A stretch of 64,000 nucleotides of DNA from Stenogyne calaminthoides (lineage: Eukaryota > Streptophyta > Magnoliopsida > Lamiales > Lamiaceae). Location of the stretch: NCBI GenBank assembly GCA_037126765.1, contig JBBCBC010000019.1, positions 31,890,222 through 31,954,221 on the forward strand, in the 5' to 3' direction. A program made the translations under genes and the position numbers. Position 1 is the stretch's first letter. Each line of letters starts with the position of its first letter. Shown here one piece after another: positions 48,385-61,700 of this stretch. The notes under the pieces were generated by a model. The model saw only the letters and a list, made by a program, of their open reading frames with translations, did no database searches and was not told the DNA's origin.

Positions 48385-51300
48385 AACTAGAGTCAATCAC
48401 CTACATGCCTAACCCCTAGATCATTGAAATGTCTAGTGTGTACATGAACACTCAAAGCCTTGGTGAAAGGATCAACCAAATTATCTTCTGTGGGAACACG
48501 TTCTAACTCCATCTATCCTCTAGCAATTATCTCTCTAATCAAGTGATAATGCCTCGGCACATGCTTGTTTATGTTATTGGATCTCGGTTCCTTAGCTTGC
48601 GCAACCGCACCAGTGTTGTCACAATATAATTTTATTGGACTGCCGGCACTCGGAACTACCCCCTAGTTCATTTAAGAACTGTTTTATCCAGACAGCTTCT
48701 TTAACAGCTTCAGCCGCAGCAATGTACTCAGCTTCGGTTGTTGAGTCCGCGATAGTCTCTTGCTTGGAACTATTCCAACTAACTGCCCCACCATTGAGAG
48801 TAAACACATAGCCTGACTGAGATTTGTAATCATCACAGTCAGATTGGAAACTTGCGTCCGCATAACCAGTAGCCACTAGCTCTGACTGTCCCCCGTAGAC
48901 TAAGAAGTATTCTTTTGTACGTCTGAGGTACTTAAGAATGTTCTTGACAGCAATCCAATGAGGTTCACCCGGATTCTGTTGGTATCTACAGTGATGCTGA
49001 CAGCGAAGGCCACATCTGGCCTAGTGCAAGTCATGACGTACATGATGGACCCAATTGCTGATGCATATGGTATGTCCTTCATGTACTTGATATCATCGTC
49101 TGTGGAAGGACAATCCTTCTTAGACAGTTTTATCCCATGACATGCAGGTAGAGAACCTCTCTTAGAGTTCTCCATCGCAAATCGCTTCAACACCTTATCT
49201 ACGTAGGTGGACTGTGATAGCCCCAACATCCTCTTGGATCTATCCCTATGGATCTTGATCCCTAAGATGTAGCAGGCCTCACCAAGATCCTTCATCATGA
49301 AGGTCTTTGACAACCATTCTTTCACGGATTGCATGAGAGGGATACTGTTCCCCATAATCAGTATGTCATCAACATACACAACTATGAAGATAATATTCTT
49401 CCCATTGCACTTTCGATAGACGCACGGATCTTCTGATTTTCTGAGCCTCATCAAATTGGATATTCCAACTCCTAGAAGCTTGCTTCAACCCATAGATGGA
49501 TCGTCTGAGCTTGCACACAAGATTAGATTTTGGCTTTGAGATAAAACCTTCCGATTGAGTCATGAACACTTCCTTATCAATGTTTCCATTGAGGACAGTT
49601 GTTTTGACATCCATCTGCCAAATATCGTAATCGAGGTGTGCTGCTACCACAAGTAAAATTCGAATGGACTTGATCTTAGCGACTGGTGAGAAAGTCTCAT
49701 CATAGTCAATGCCTTCGCGTTGCTGTAACCTTTCGCCACCAACCTTGACTTGTAGGTTTGTACCTTGCCATTTGCATCGGTTTTACACTTGTAGACCCAC
49801 TTGCAACCTATGGGTTTGACCCCTTTTGGCAATTCAACCAAGTCCCAAACTTGATTGATGTACATCGAGTCCATCTCGGATTTCATGGCTTCATGCCACT
49901 TCTTTGAGTCAACATCTAATGTTGCCTCAGTGTAAGTTTTAGGTTCGTCCTTATTTGGGATCTCCACGTCATCTTGTTCCTCCACGAGGAAACCATAATA
50001 TCTGGTGATCGGATTACGAACTCTAGTAGACTTACGGAGTTGTGGTTGTTCAGGCTGCACATTCTGAACATGAAAATTTTGTGGTACAGCGATTTCATCG
50101 TTGACCGGGGAGGCCTCAAGATTGATGCTTCCGGACGCTCCTTGAGCACTTCCGGATGCCTCTTGAGCGGGAGTTTGAACAATGCCATTCTCATTCGGCC
50201 TTCTTGGAGTTCGTTGCTCAGGCATTGCAACTCCAATTACGCTCCCACTGGCTGAAAGAGGATCATTATGTGATAAACTTCCACCATGCGAGCTACTGAA
50301 TGCTCCCACTGATTCTTGGTCATGTTGCTTTGACAAGATATCAGTCTCTTTGTTAATTTGTGGTTCTTGAATTTCTTCAAGTTCTATCATCTTACGGCCT
50401 TGTTCCTTGAAGATGTAGTCTTCTTCGAGGAACCTGGCCTGCCTAGAAACAATCACTGACTGTTTCTCCGGTAGATAGAAATAATATCCTTTAGTTTCCT
50501 TAGGATATCCCACAAAATAACCCTTTTCACCTTTGGATTCCAACTTATAGGTGAGCATCTTTTCCACAATCACGGGGCAGCCCCATATTTTTTATATGCG
50601 AAAAAGTTGGCTTCTTGCCACACCATAATTCATATGGTGTATGCTCAACTGATTTGGATGGAATCCTATTCAGAATGTAGATTGAGGTTTGTAACGCGTA
50701 TCCCCATAAGAATGTCGGAAGAGAGGAAAAACTCATCATGGACCTCACCATGTCTAACAGGGTTCAGTTTCTCCTTTCGGACACACCATTCATTTGAGGT
50801 GTTCCGGGAGGAGTCCATTGTGACTGGATTCCATGTAACTTCAAGTAATCAGTGAATTCATGGCTAAGGTATTCACCTCCTCGATCTGATCGAAGAGTCT
50901 TGATACTCTTACCAAGTTGCTTCTCTACTTCAGCCTTAAACTCTTTGAATTTCTCAAAAGATTCAGATTTGTGTCTCATAAGATACACATACCCGTATCT
51001 TGAAAAATCATCCGTAAAAGTGATGAAGTATCCGAACTGACCCCTAGTTAGAGTGGGCAATGGACCACAGACATCACTGTGGATCAACTCTAGAACTTCT
51101 TTGGCACGAACTCCTTTCCCAGAAAATGGTTTATTGGTCATCTTGCCCTTGAGACAGGATTCACAATTACCATAAGACTCAAAGTCGAATGGGGTTAAGT
51201 AGTCTAACTTTCTTAACCTTGCAATCCTATTCTCATTTGCATGACCAAGTCTATAATGCCATAAGTAAGTTGGGTTTTTATGATTACTAAGTTTGAGTCG

Positions 51301-52096
51301 TTTATTTTGTATATTAAGAATATTATGTCCACAATGCAACAAGTATAAACCATTCGATAAAGGAGCATTCCCATACATATCACCATTAAGGAAAAAATAA
51401 CAATTATTATTTGCAAAATGGAAGGAAAACCCTTCAATGTCTAACATAGGAATCGAAATAATGTTGCGAGTAATAGAAGGAACAAAATAACAATTATTTA
51501 GTTCAAGTCTAAAACCAGAAGGTAAATCTAAAACATACACGCCAACACGTTCAGCAGCAACTCTTGCTCCAATTCCAACGTGTAGGCGACTTCACCCGGC
51601 CTAACTGTCCTGATATGCTTGAGACCCTGCACATTAGTACAAATGTGTGAGCCACAACCGGTATCCAATACCCATCAGTTAGTATCATTTATGGACATGT
51701 TTATCTCAATAACAAACATACTTGTTCCAGTGGCTGAGACACCCTGTGTCTTCTTTTCAGCTGCTAGAACCTTACAGTCCTTCTTCCAATGCCCCTTCTG
51801 CTTGCAGTGGAGGCATACATCCTTGTCCACCCTATCCTTCTTTTGAATTCCACCTTTGGGCTTGAGGAAGTTTGGCTTGGAGCCTTTCTTTGCCTTGCCA
51901 CTTCGCTTCTTCTTTCCTTTCGGAGCAGAAGAAGTAAAGGCACTAACCATGAGCACGGGCTTTTCCTTAGCAGTGGAAGACTCAAAAGTCTTTAGCATGT
52001 TATGCATCTCGGGCATAGTCAATTCCGTCTTATTCATATTAAAGTTTACCACGAAACTTGAATATGAATCGGAAAGCGACTGAAGAATGGCATAAA

Positions 52097-53793
52097 TGTT
52101 GGGAAAATCGGGGTGCCCGGATCTATTCGAGGTGATTATTTAAATACATATTTAAATTAAATAGTTAATTACTAACATGAATTAATCCTAAATCAATTCA
52201 ACATAATAATAAGCAACATGCGTACACATAATTCACGTAAATCCTAAACATGCGGAACTAGGAGTTACGGAATTACTAACCTCTTGAAGAATCAAACGGA
52301 TGAATCAACCCAAGAGCCTTCCCAAATATATCGACAAAGTTCACGAACGCTATCCGGTGGGAAGATTTCAACGAACGATTTTAATGGGAAAGAAATTAAA
52401 TATTTTGCTACCACCTTTGTGGATTTTTAATATTTCCAACACATGAAATTGCACTTGGGAATGAAGAGCTCATCCCCTATAAATAGGGAGGAGGGGGTCG
52501 AAAATTTAGGTCAAGAAAATAAGGAAGAAAATCTTTTCTTGATCTCCAAGAAATCTTGAATATATCTCTTATATTCTTTTCTCCTTAATTAAATTTTCCA
52601 TAAAAATCACTTTCCCCTGATCTACCCATTATTTTCGAAAATTACACTATTATAGGAGTCAAGATTTGACTTCTTGAATTTATGGGATAATTATGTATTC
52701 CTACAATAATTATCTCTTTCCATAAAATATCTACAAGAAAATCAAGACAATCTCTTCTTCCTTTAATAGACAAAGTTTTCGAAAAATACATCATGGAAAT
52801 ATAGCAAGAATATTTTCTTCTCTCTCTCATTAATTGGACTTTATTTTGGGCTATTTGGGGGGCCTTTAGGAGAATTAAGATTGGACCTTCAATGGACTAT
52901 GAAGCTATAATATTTTGGGCCAAATATTATTCAAGTCCATTAATATTAATTTACTCCACTATAAAATTAATATTGAACTATCCATCTTAACCCATATTAC
53001 GATTTCACATATAACATGGCTCCCGGTCATTGTTTCCCGCGTTTAAGATTATCTTAGTTCATTAATTAATTAAGCCACTGAACAAGCTTTATATTAATTA
53101 ATATCTTTGTCCTTGGAGTAAAGACAACTCAACATTATTATCCATGCCAGAAATAAATTTCCACTTGCAAGATTTGGCATGATAAAGGATATGAGCCCAC
53201 CAAGGGGACAAATCAAGCAAGACGTACTTGCACGCGATTCTCCGTATTAAATGTCAACAATCGTCATGTAATTAATAATATTGTCGAAGATATAAGGTAT
53301 CGAATCGCATTGACTCTCTTCCCATCATAAGTCAAAGCAATAGTTATTAATTTCACACTATCCTATTTAAGGGACGGAGATTAAGAAACAACGCACCGCT
53401 GAGGTCTAATTCTTGTATATTCAGTACCAAAGAATTTGTCCTCCTGTAGGTCCTCATTCAGCGCACCTAAATACGCTAGTGTGATCCCTTGGTCAAGACA
53501 GGCCAATCTGGGTCTCACACTTCAACCGTTCATGATGGTTCATTCATTTCCATCTGGGTTGTGAATTTGTACTTAATTACGAGGACTATTAATTTGATCT
53601 TCAGTGATCGGGTATCACCAAATTAACTACAACGTAATACGTACTGTCTTATTGAACGGGTTTGCAATAAACATATATAACATTCATTCATATTTAATGC
53701 AACAATGATTAAATAATTTATTTTAGTAAATAAATAAGAAACCTCAGTTTGGTTATACAAAGTAAAAGCATACTTTTCAGTATAACCCCAATA
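52097..53793 (+). mobile_element. Solo LTR inserted in the nested Copia gag
   Basis: An exact 5-bp TSD ATAAA lies at 52092-52096 and 53794-53798, at the point where the gag coding sequence stops and resumes. The ends are TGTTGGGAAA and CCCCAATA (the usual CA end changed to TA). It is 1697 bp, with no internal coding, so it is a solo LTR left by recombination between two LTRs. The plus-strand orientation is inferred from the TATA box at 52479-52486. Confidence 0.85.
52479..52486 (+). promoter_or_regulatory. TATA box of the solo LTR
   Basis: TATAAATA in the context CCCTATAAATAGGG, a typical LTR promoter site. A G-rich stretch follows. Its activity is not known. Confidence 0.6.
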
Positions 53794-54270
53794 ATAAACA
53801 ACAACATTGGTGTTAAGCTCAATGCCCAAACGACCAAGTTTCTCTATTAGCCCAATCATCTTCAATACATGAGGAGAAACCTTCCCTCCTTCCGACATCC
53901 GGCATCTAAACAGATCTCTCATCACTTCATAAATCTCGGAACGAGATTCAGAATCAAAGAGATCATTCAGACGCTTGATCATCTCGAAGGGAAGCATCCT
54001 CTCATGATGCCTTTGCAACCCGGGAGTCATCCCGAAGAGCATAATACACTGAGCCTGGGAAGCATCATCTTGATGCTTCTTCTGAGCTTCGGCGTCAAAC
54101 ACCTCAGCTTCTTCAGTACCAGCCTCTGGGGTAGCAAGGATTGGCGTGTCCAGCACGTACTCAATCTTTTATTGCCTGAGCACCAAACGAACGTTTCGGT
54201 GCCAGTCGAGAAAGTTTGGCCCAGCCAATTTGTTTGTTTCCAAAACGCTTCTCAATGACAAGTTATTCAT

Positions 54271-56087
54271 TTCAACAATCCTAGAGAAATAAAATAAAAC
54301 GGGAATTAAACACATAACTCCTATGATCAATATTCAGCAATCAAAATAAACGTGGCCTTTTAAGTTTATTTAGTCTCCATTATTTTCACATATTCAGCGA
54401 CCTCATCTGAAGAATACGAATTTATATCCAATATAAATCATAATGGACTAGGATCCACATTCCTACTATCATAATCCCAACTTTGGTTGAATACTATAAC
54501 AGCAGAACTGGTAGGTCTCCAAACCAATTGCAAAACTGCAACTCCTAGTTGATTGAACCTACTTCAATCGGATGTCCCTTAACTTTCGTTTCCCTGCTTT
54601 GGCTGGTCAAACAAAGTTAAGTTGGTTTACAACCATCAAGCGGCGACACTACGTATCCCTATAAAAGTCCCGTTGAATGTAGACCCGAGCAAAAGACTTT
54701 GGTCTTAAATTCCCATTGGAACGGAATTCCCGATTTACTTTTAATTTCGATGGAAGACATCGTTTCAATTTAATGAAAAATCATATTTTAGTGAGGAACA
54801 TTTTAAAGGCGGGGTATTAATTGCTTAATCGAGATCTAACATATTTATCTACATCACATTTGAGCACTTATTGGGCACCGCCTACCCAAACATGATTTTA
54901 TGCGGACCAACACTTACATGGGTGTCGTCTACCCAAACAATTAACACGGTCCGACAAATATTTGGGCGCCGCCTACCCAAACAGCTATAATGCGGTCCAT
55001 AAAACGAGTTAACTAATTTAAACGTGTAAACAAATTAACAATGGGTTTTAATAAATCTTCTTTTAAAATAAACTTTAAGTCCAATTAAAGTCCTAATTTT
55101 AAGATTATTAAAATACAATTATCTAATTAATTGTTTTTGGTCCAACCAATTCCTTTTCAGAATTTTAAACTTAATTAAAAAAAAAAAATTTAATTCGTAT
55201 ATTATTTTATTTTATTCCCGGGGCTCAGGTGCAATTTCCAAAATTTGCACGGGAGGGCCTGTTTCAAATCAAATTTGTAAAACAGCCCTCCTACATCATC
55301 ACCCTTTCCAAATCGAATCTAATCAGAAAATTTCAACACCCAAATCAGCCAAATTCCAGAATTTAGTTTCATCACTATTGATCCAATCAATTAACCCATT
55401 AAGTCAAACTAAGAACTAAAACAAAATGTCTAGATTCAATGTTCGAAGAAACAGAGGCAACAAAATAGTAGATCGCAACGCGGTGGTCGCGACAATCGAG
55501 CCGACCCGAGTCGCCGACGACACGCCCAGTGTGCGGGTGACTCGCGATTGCGAACGAGGCAAAAGGGGCGCGCGCAGAGTTGCGGCCCCTTGGTCCTGAC
55601 TGGTTCGAAACCAGACCAGATCGAGAGAGACGAATGAAGTGGTGGCGCGCCGCCACTGAGTCTCTCGATTTCGATGGTGCACCACTTTGAAACCAATCGA
55701 GACAGACACATTGGCCAGGTCTCAAAATCACTTCTAGCGCACCGCCGTGAATAGATACGGCACCAGGGAGAGCAAACCGCGATGGAGCACCGCGAGCCAT
55801 GGTGAATCGCAGCAGACTACCTCGAGCACGCGTCGCGAGGCACGGCGCCTAGCGCCTGTCCAAAGTAATGCGGCGTAACACCGCCGGTCGTGAGGCGGAA
55901 GTGAGCAGCGGTGGAAAACCTCAAACGGGGTAAATCCTAATTTGGTTTTGGGGATGAAAGCAACAAACCCCGATGAACTGAGAGTCAAATAAAATATGGG
56001 GTGCGGCTTCTTCAAAAGAACCGTGCCCCTTGGGTTATTAAAAAAAAAAATTAATAAACCAAAAACAATTATATTAAAGAGCCTGAA
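54271..56087 (-). other. Leader of the nested Copia element with a GC-rich block
   Basis: A long 5' leader between primer binding site and gag. The block 55440-55920 is GC-rich and holds overlapping open frames of about 90-130 codons with no recognisable domain. They look like a by-product of high GC. The stretch 54870-55010 repeats TGGGCGCCGCCTACCCAAAC-like words three times. Confidence 0.7.
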
Positions 56088-56099
56088 GCTCTGATACCA
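56088..56099 (-). promoter_or_regulatory. Primer binding site of the nested Copia element
   Basis: The minus strand reads TGGTATCAGAGC, matching initiator tRNA-Met, adjoining the LTR at 56101. Confidence 0.92.
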
Positions 56100-56100
56100 C

Positions 56101-57640
56101 TGTTGGAATATACGGGCATGTAAACACGTTATACATGCGCAGCGGAAATAAATAGTTCACCAACAACGAACAGTTAATTACTTTAAACGAGTGCGATTAA
56201 ACATAACAAGAAATCTTACAGTATTTCAATAGCAGATTTCTCAACTACGGTATCCACGTAATCCCCGTAGACAGAATTGCACAGATCTGTTAGTGTTGAA
56301 TCTGAGACGGAATTTGCTAGGAAAACTCATATCCTAGATTTTATGGAGAAACTAGGTTTTCTTGTTGTAGTAAATAATGAATCCCGTATATATAGGGAGA
56401 GATTAACTTATATCTTAAGCAAATCTTTATTAGAAAGATAATTCATAATCTTGAAAACCATATCTCAAAGATATGTTTTTCCCTCAGATATTTTCCTACA
56501 ATAATATTACATAATATTATTTTGAAATTCTTATTTAATTAAATCTAATTTAATTAAATAATAATAATAATTAATTCCAAATTAATATATTATTAATTCT
56601 CCATAAATTAAATATTAAATCTAATTTAATACTTAATCACCCAACTATAATCCGTACACGAGAGTTACTTGTTGTGTGACCCATAGGCCCTCATATATCG
56701 AGCGATTAGTCAAACTAACGGTCTTAATTGAACCCTAGACAATAAATCAGATAATCTCATTATATGAGGTACGTTGCGAGAAACATGCAACTACCTGGAA
56801 CTGTAACATGGGTTATTGCGATTTTCTCCTTCCATTCACGAATACTCAATTAGCCTTGAACATGATGAAGTGTCTATTCAAATAGCTTAATCGATTTATC
56901 TCAAATCACTAATTGATCATTCGTGTCACCCTTGGTCACAAAGTCCAATGAGACGTGCATTGGCCAATGACTATGATCCAATTATGACGAGAAGATGAGT
57001 ATTCTCTCTAAATCCACTTTGAGGAATGAATCCTTTTCTTGGCTCAACTACCACGCACATGCATTTCGTGATGAACCCAATCTAAGCCATATCTACCCAT
57101 GAAAGGGTGTAAGCGTCGGTCATGGTCAAAGTTCATCACTCCACACATGTCGTGCGTATTGACCTCAAGTCAAAGGAGTATCACATCGCTCCCACTAACC
57201 GAGACACCCGTAGACACATATAGTGGAGCTACATCAAATGGTTGCTCGGATGGGTATACCAATACCCTCTAAGGTATTTGTGCATCCATCATGAGATACC
57301 TTGTATCTCGTAGTAAGTGAGATCTTACTACACTCTCTAAGAGTATGATTGCAGATCACACACCGATCTCCATTGCATCATCGATATCCCATTCTCGATG
57401 ATCCTTGATCGGGGCTGTTTGAGAATCATGTTTAAGTCATCTGAGTTCTCACGTACTCAATGACAACATTAATTCAAGGGAACACAGATAAGAACAAATG
57501 CAAACAATTAAACATAATATTCTAATAAGTGTAATGCCATACATTTAATATTAAACAAACAATAATATTAAAGCAACACTGAATATTATCTTAGTATTAT
57601 GTCCATACAAAGGATTGTCTCTAGGACACTAAAACTAACA
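56101..57640 (-). repeat. 5' LTR of the nested Copia element
   Basis: 1540 bp, starting TGTTGGAATATACGGGCATG and ending AAAACTAACA on the plus strand. A TATA-like CCCTATATATACGGG on the minus strand (about 56384-56398) may be the promoter. The left LTR has a short extra GACGTCATATACA-type stretch at this place. Confidence 0.92.
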
Positions 57641-57813
57641 CCACCAACATTAGTGGAATCATAATCTGGGTTTTGAGTTGCCATTTCTGCAAGTAGGTTC
57701 AGAGGGTTTGAATTTGATGGAGAAGAAAGGTTCGAGCGAGGGTTTGAGAAAGGAGGGTTTGCGTGTGAGTGAGAGTTATCTGAAGAACTCAAAAGGTTTT
57801 GTTTATCAGCCAT

Positions 57814-58731
57814 AACACCACCTTTCTGTACAATCATATAATACACAACAATTAAAATAATGTTATATGAAAAATAGGAGGGAAAGAAGTATATGTCCGA
57901 AATAATTGTAATAACAAAAGTAAAAACAACACAAACCTCGATTCCTATGTGCAACAACAAAGTTTTCAGCTTTCAGTAATAAACATCACAGATAAAATCG
58001 AACTAAAGTTGAGAAGAAATGATGGAGCTTATTACACAAAATCACCACAAAAAAACCTACCAAGAGTGGGACAAAGTAACCACCCACTAAGGCAAATGTG
58101 ATCGTGTGAATGTGTAAGAGCCGCCAAAAATATTTTTAAAAAACAGGAAACTATATCTAAAATTAAATAAACTCATATTAGTTCAAATAACATGTTTAGA
58201 ACCGCGAATTCAACTTAGGAAGAAAATTAAATAAATCATGTATGATAGATAAAGATTGAATCACTTAAGGTTTCACAAACTGTCGGCACACATATACCTC
58301 AACACTCAATTTTGCATGAAATTCATCATCAAAGTGTTGCATATTTTGAAATTTTCTTTTAAACACATGTTCACATTGATCCACCTTTTCAAGAGAGAAC
58401 ATTGTAGTAGCTCCGTGCCCCATAATTACTCAGCAGATTGTGAACAAACATGGATGTATATTTCAATCACCTTTTGAAAAGAGAACATCGTAGTTGTGAG
58501 CTCCGTGTCCCATAGTTACTCAGTGATTACACATCTAAGTTGTGCTTTATTTTCAATGCATTTAAGAGATATATGCCCAGGACTCTGTATCTAAACCACG
58601 ATTCAACAATAAGATCATAACACTATCATTTAAAGTTCAAACATAAGTAAATCAGCAGACAAACTCATTATCAGAACCATAGTGTTGCTTCAAATGCTGG
58701 AAATATTTGTCACAATATCTAGTGTTTATTT
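57814..58731. other. Spacer between pol and the third ORF of the Sirevirus-like element
   Basis: About 0.9 kb without coding evidence. The phrase GAGAACATTGTAGTAGCTCCGTGCCCCATA near 58396 recurs in altered form near 58484, a small tandem duplication of about 90 bp. Confidence 0.6.
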
Positions 58732-61700
58732 TCAGATATAGCAAAGACCAAGAGATTTTCTAAGTGAAGAAAACCTCTCATTATCAAGGGCTTTTGTGAA
58801 AATATCAGCAAGTTGTTTTTCAGTAGAAATGTACTCTAACTTCACAACTTCTTTCTCTACAAGATCTCTTATAAAGTGATGTCTTATACTTATATGCTTA
58901 GTCAAAGAATGTTGCACAGGATTCTTGGAAATATTGATAGCACTAGTATTATCACAATAAAGAGTCAAAATACCACTTTCCAATCCATAATCATTAAACA
59001 TCTTTTTAAGCCATAACAGTTGAATGCAACAACTTCCAGCAGCAACAAATTCAGATTCAGCTGTAGATTGTGAAACACAATTCTGTTTCTTACTATGCCA
59101 GGATATAATGTTGTTTCCCATGTAGAAACATCCTCCACTAGTATTTTTTTTGTCATCACAATCACCTGCCCAATCTGCATCACTATAGCCAACTAAAGAG
59201 CAATTAGTATCCTTTGAGTACCAAATACCTAGATCACATGTTCGAGCTACATATCTTATAATTCTTTTCATAAGATTAAGATGTGATTCCTTAGGATTAA
59301 CTTGATATCTAGCACAAAGATAGACACTATACATAATATCAGGCCTACTAGAAGTTAAGTACAAAAGACTTCCAATCATTGATCTATACAAAGTAGGATC
59401 AATATCTTTTCCAATCAAGTGCTTACTCAACTTTTGTATTGAACCCATAGGGGTTTTCATAGTTTTAGCAGTTTCAAGACCAAATCTTTTCACCAAATTC
59501 TTAGCATATTTGTTTTGAGAAAAGAAAATACCATCTTTCATTTGTTTGATTTGAAGACCTAAAAAGAAATTCAGTTCTCCAACCATGGATATTTCAAAGG
59601 TACAGATCATTTCTTTCACAAAACTCTCAAGCATATCATTACAAGTTGAACCAAATACAATATCATCAACATATATTTGAGCAACCATGATATCATTCTC
59701 AGAATTTTTAATGAACAAGGTTCTATCAGCTTCACCTCTCAAAAATCCAAACTCAAGTAAGAAATCAGTAAGTCTACCATACCAAGCTCTAGGTGCTTGT
59801 TTTAGACCATACAAAGCTTTCTTTAACTTGTAAACATGATCAGGAAATTCCAGATTTTCAAAACCTTTAGGTTGTTCAACATAAGCTTCATCATCCAGAA
59901 CACCATTTAAGAAAACAGCTTTAACATCCATTTGATGCAAGTTAATGTTAATGAAACATGCAATAGCAAGAAGTAATCTAATAGATTATATTCTAGCAAT
60001 CGGAGCAAATGTTTCATCAAAGTCTATTCCTTCAATCTGAGTATAACCTTGAGCAACCAATCTAGCCTTATTTCTCACAATATTACCAGATTCATCAGTT
60101 TTATTCTTGAAAATCCACTTTGTTCCTATGACATTAATATCAGAATTAGGTCTAGGTACAAGTGTCCAAACATCATTTATTTCAAACTGATTAAGCTCTT
60201 CATGCATAACATTTATCCAATTTTCATCATCAAGAGCTTCTTTCACATTTTTAGGCTCAATTTCAGAATGATAACACTCAAAAGTTACCTGATTGCATAT
60301 GGATGACATGCAAACTAATCTTACAAGGTTATTGATATGAATACTCATTCTTCTTCTAGTTTGTACACCAGTGGTAGCTTCTCCAATGATCTGATCTAAT
60401 GGATGACTTTTCATTATCTTTGTTGAGGGAACCAAATGTTTTGGATACTGTGAATCTTGTGACAGATTTTCAGTATTTGAACTTTTGGGTAATGTTGCAT
60501 CAGATGTTGAAGGAACATTCTGATTCTGATCAACATTTTTACTATCTTCAGTGTCATCAGTATTTATGGATACTTCTATCAAATCTGATACATTATCTTC
60601 AGCACTTTTACCCGCAAGACTTGCAAGTTCATCAAAGACCACATTTACAGATTCTTGCATTGTATCAGTTCTCAAATTGTAGATTCTGTATGCCTTGCTA
60701 TCCTTAGAATATCCTAAGAAAAATCCTTTATCACTCTTAGAATCAAACTTGTGCAACTGATCTCTATCATTCAAAATGTAACAAACACAAACAAACACAT
60801 GAAAGTATTTCAAATTTGGTTTCTTGTTATTCAGAATCTCATAGGAAGTACAATTACTACAAGAACGAATATATACTCTATTCACAATGTGACAAGCAGT
60901 ATTCAAAGCTTCAGCCCATAATTTCTTAGAAAGACTTTTTGAGGTTAGCATAACTCTTGCCATTTCTTGTAAAGTTATATTCTTTCTTTCAGCAATTCCA
61001 TTTTGTAAAGGAGTTTTAGGTGAAGAAAACTCTTGCAAAATACCTTTCTTTTCACAAAAAGTAGTAAACAAACTGTTTTCAAATTCTCTTCCATGATCAG
61101 ACCTTATCCTACTGATCTTTAAACACAAAAAAGTTTTAAACCTTTTGTAAAGAATTTTGAACTCAGAAAAGATATCTGATTTTTCTTTTAGAAAAATGAC
61201 CCAAATATATCTAGAAAAATCATCTACAAGAACATATGAATACCTCTTTCCACCTAAACTTTCAGTTTCCATAGGACCCATTAGATCCATATGAATCAAT
61301 TCACAACACTTGTTTGTTGTACATGCTGACAACATTTGATGTGTTGTCCTCACTTGTATACCTTTCTGGCATGGTCCATAGATTTTTTCTTTTTCAAAGT
61401 TAAGATCAGGTAAACCAACAGCAGCACCTAGTCTATGCAATTTCTGAATACTTCTGTAGTTAGCATGACCAAGTTTTTGATGCCACAAAATAATATCATC
61501 TGCTTTAGCACTTTTACAAGTATGATTTGAACCAATCAAATATCAATTATCAACAGATCTTTTGCCAGTCATTAAACAATCATCATTTTTATCAAACACA
61601 TAACATGAATTCTTGTCAAACTTTACATGTAAACCATCATCACATAACTGAATAATACTAATCAGATTAGCAAGTAAACCTTTTACATGTAACACATTTG

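Larger units (their letters stand above)
48393..54270 (-). pseudogene. Gag-pol of the nested Copia element, broken
   Basis: Domains in order on the minus strand: gag (start 54270, MNNLSLRSVLETNKLAGPNF, with an early TAA); interruption by the solo LTR; gag end with zinc knuckle CLHCKQKGHWKKDC (about 51790-51835); protease DTGCGSHIC (about 51650); integrase zinc region HYRLGHANENR to CESCLKGK and D,D,E core (HSDVCGP, TFTDDFSRYG, SDRGGEYLS, GVSERRN) at 51300-50764; RT (KWVYKCKTDANGKV; MDVKTTVLNGNI; YVDDILIMGN) at 50000-49200; RNase H (YADASFQSDC; STTEAEYIAA) at 48876-48395. There are stops and frame changes near 54165, 51545, 50765, 50580, 49730, 49440 and 48980. It is non-functional. The stop assigned as the pol end is at 48393-48395. 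Confidence 0.9.
46823..57640 (-). mobile_element. Nested Copia retrotransposon (10.8 kb) inside the third ORF
   Basis: Two long LTRs (46823-48372 and 56101-57640) begin TGTTGG and end CTAACA. The flanks CCACT (46818-46822) and CCACC (57641-57645) look like a 5-bp TSD with one change. On the minus strand, the primer binding site (56088-56099), a 1.8-kb leader, gag-pol (54270-48393) and the polypurine tract (48373-48384) follow in the normal order. Gag-pol is broken by stops and frameshifts and by a solo LTR at 52097-53793. The LTRs are alike over most of their length, differing by scattered substitutions and a few short indels. Confidence 0.92.
44645..57813 (-). pseudogene. Third ORF (env position) of the Sirevirus-like element, split by an insertion
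   Basis: Two coding parts: 57813-57641 (start MADKQNLLSSSDNSHSHANP, Ser/Asn/Pro-rich) and 46822-44645. They are separated by the 10.8-kb Copia insertion. Together they would give about 780 residues. The second part has an N-terminal basic/acidic region, a long acidic stretch (many Glu/Asp around 46000-46160), a folded-looking middle (about 45950-45300, with HALQYAKPYYVAWVAEF and KEHAFLLYKIVHLNKF) that resembles the retroelement-associated domain seen in plant genomes, and an Asp/Glu/Val-rich C-terminal tail. A TAG at 46166-46168 breaks the frame once. I see no clear transmembrane segment, so membrane function is not supported. Apart from this stop and the insertion the frame is open, which suggests it was maintained until recently. 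Confidence 0.75.

Noticed and set aside
55399..56015. Open frames of 90-130 codons on the minus strand
   Set aside because: They overlap in several frames in a GC-rich retroelement leader and show no domain.
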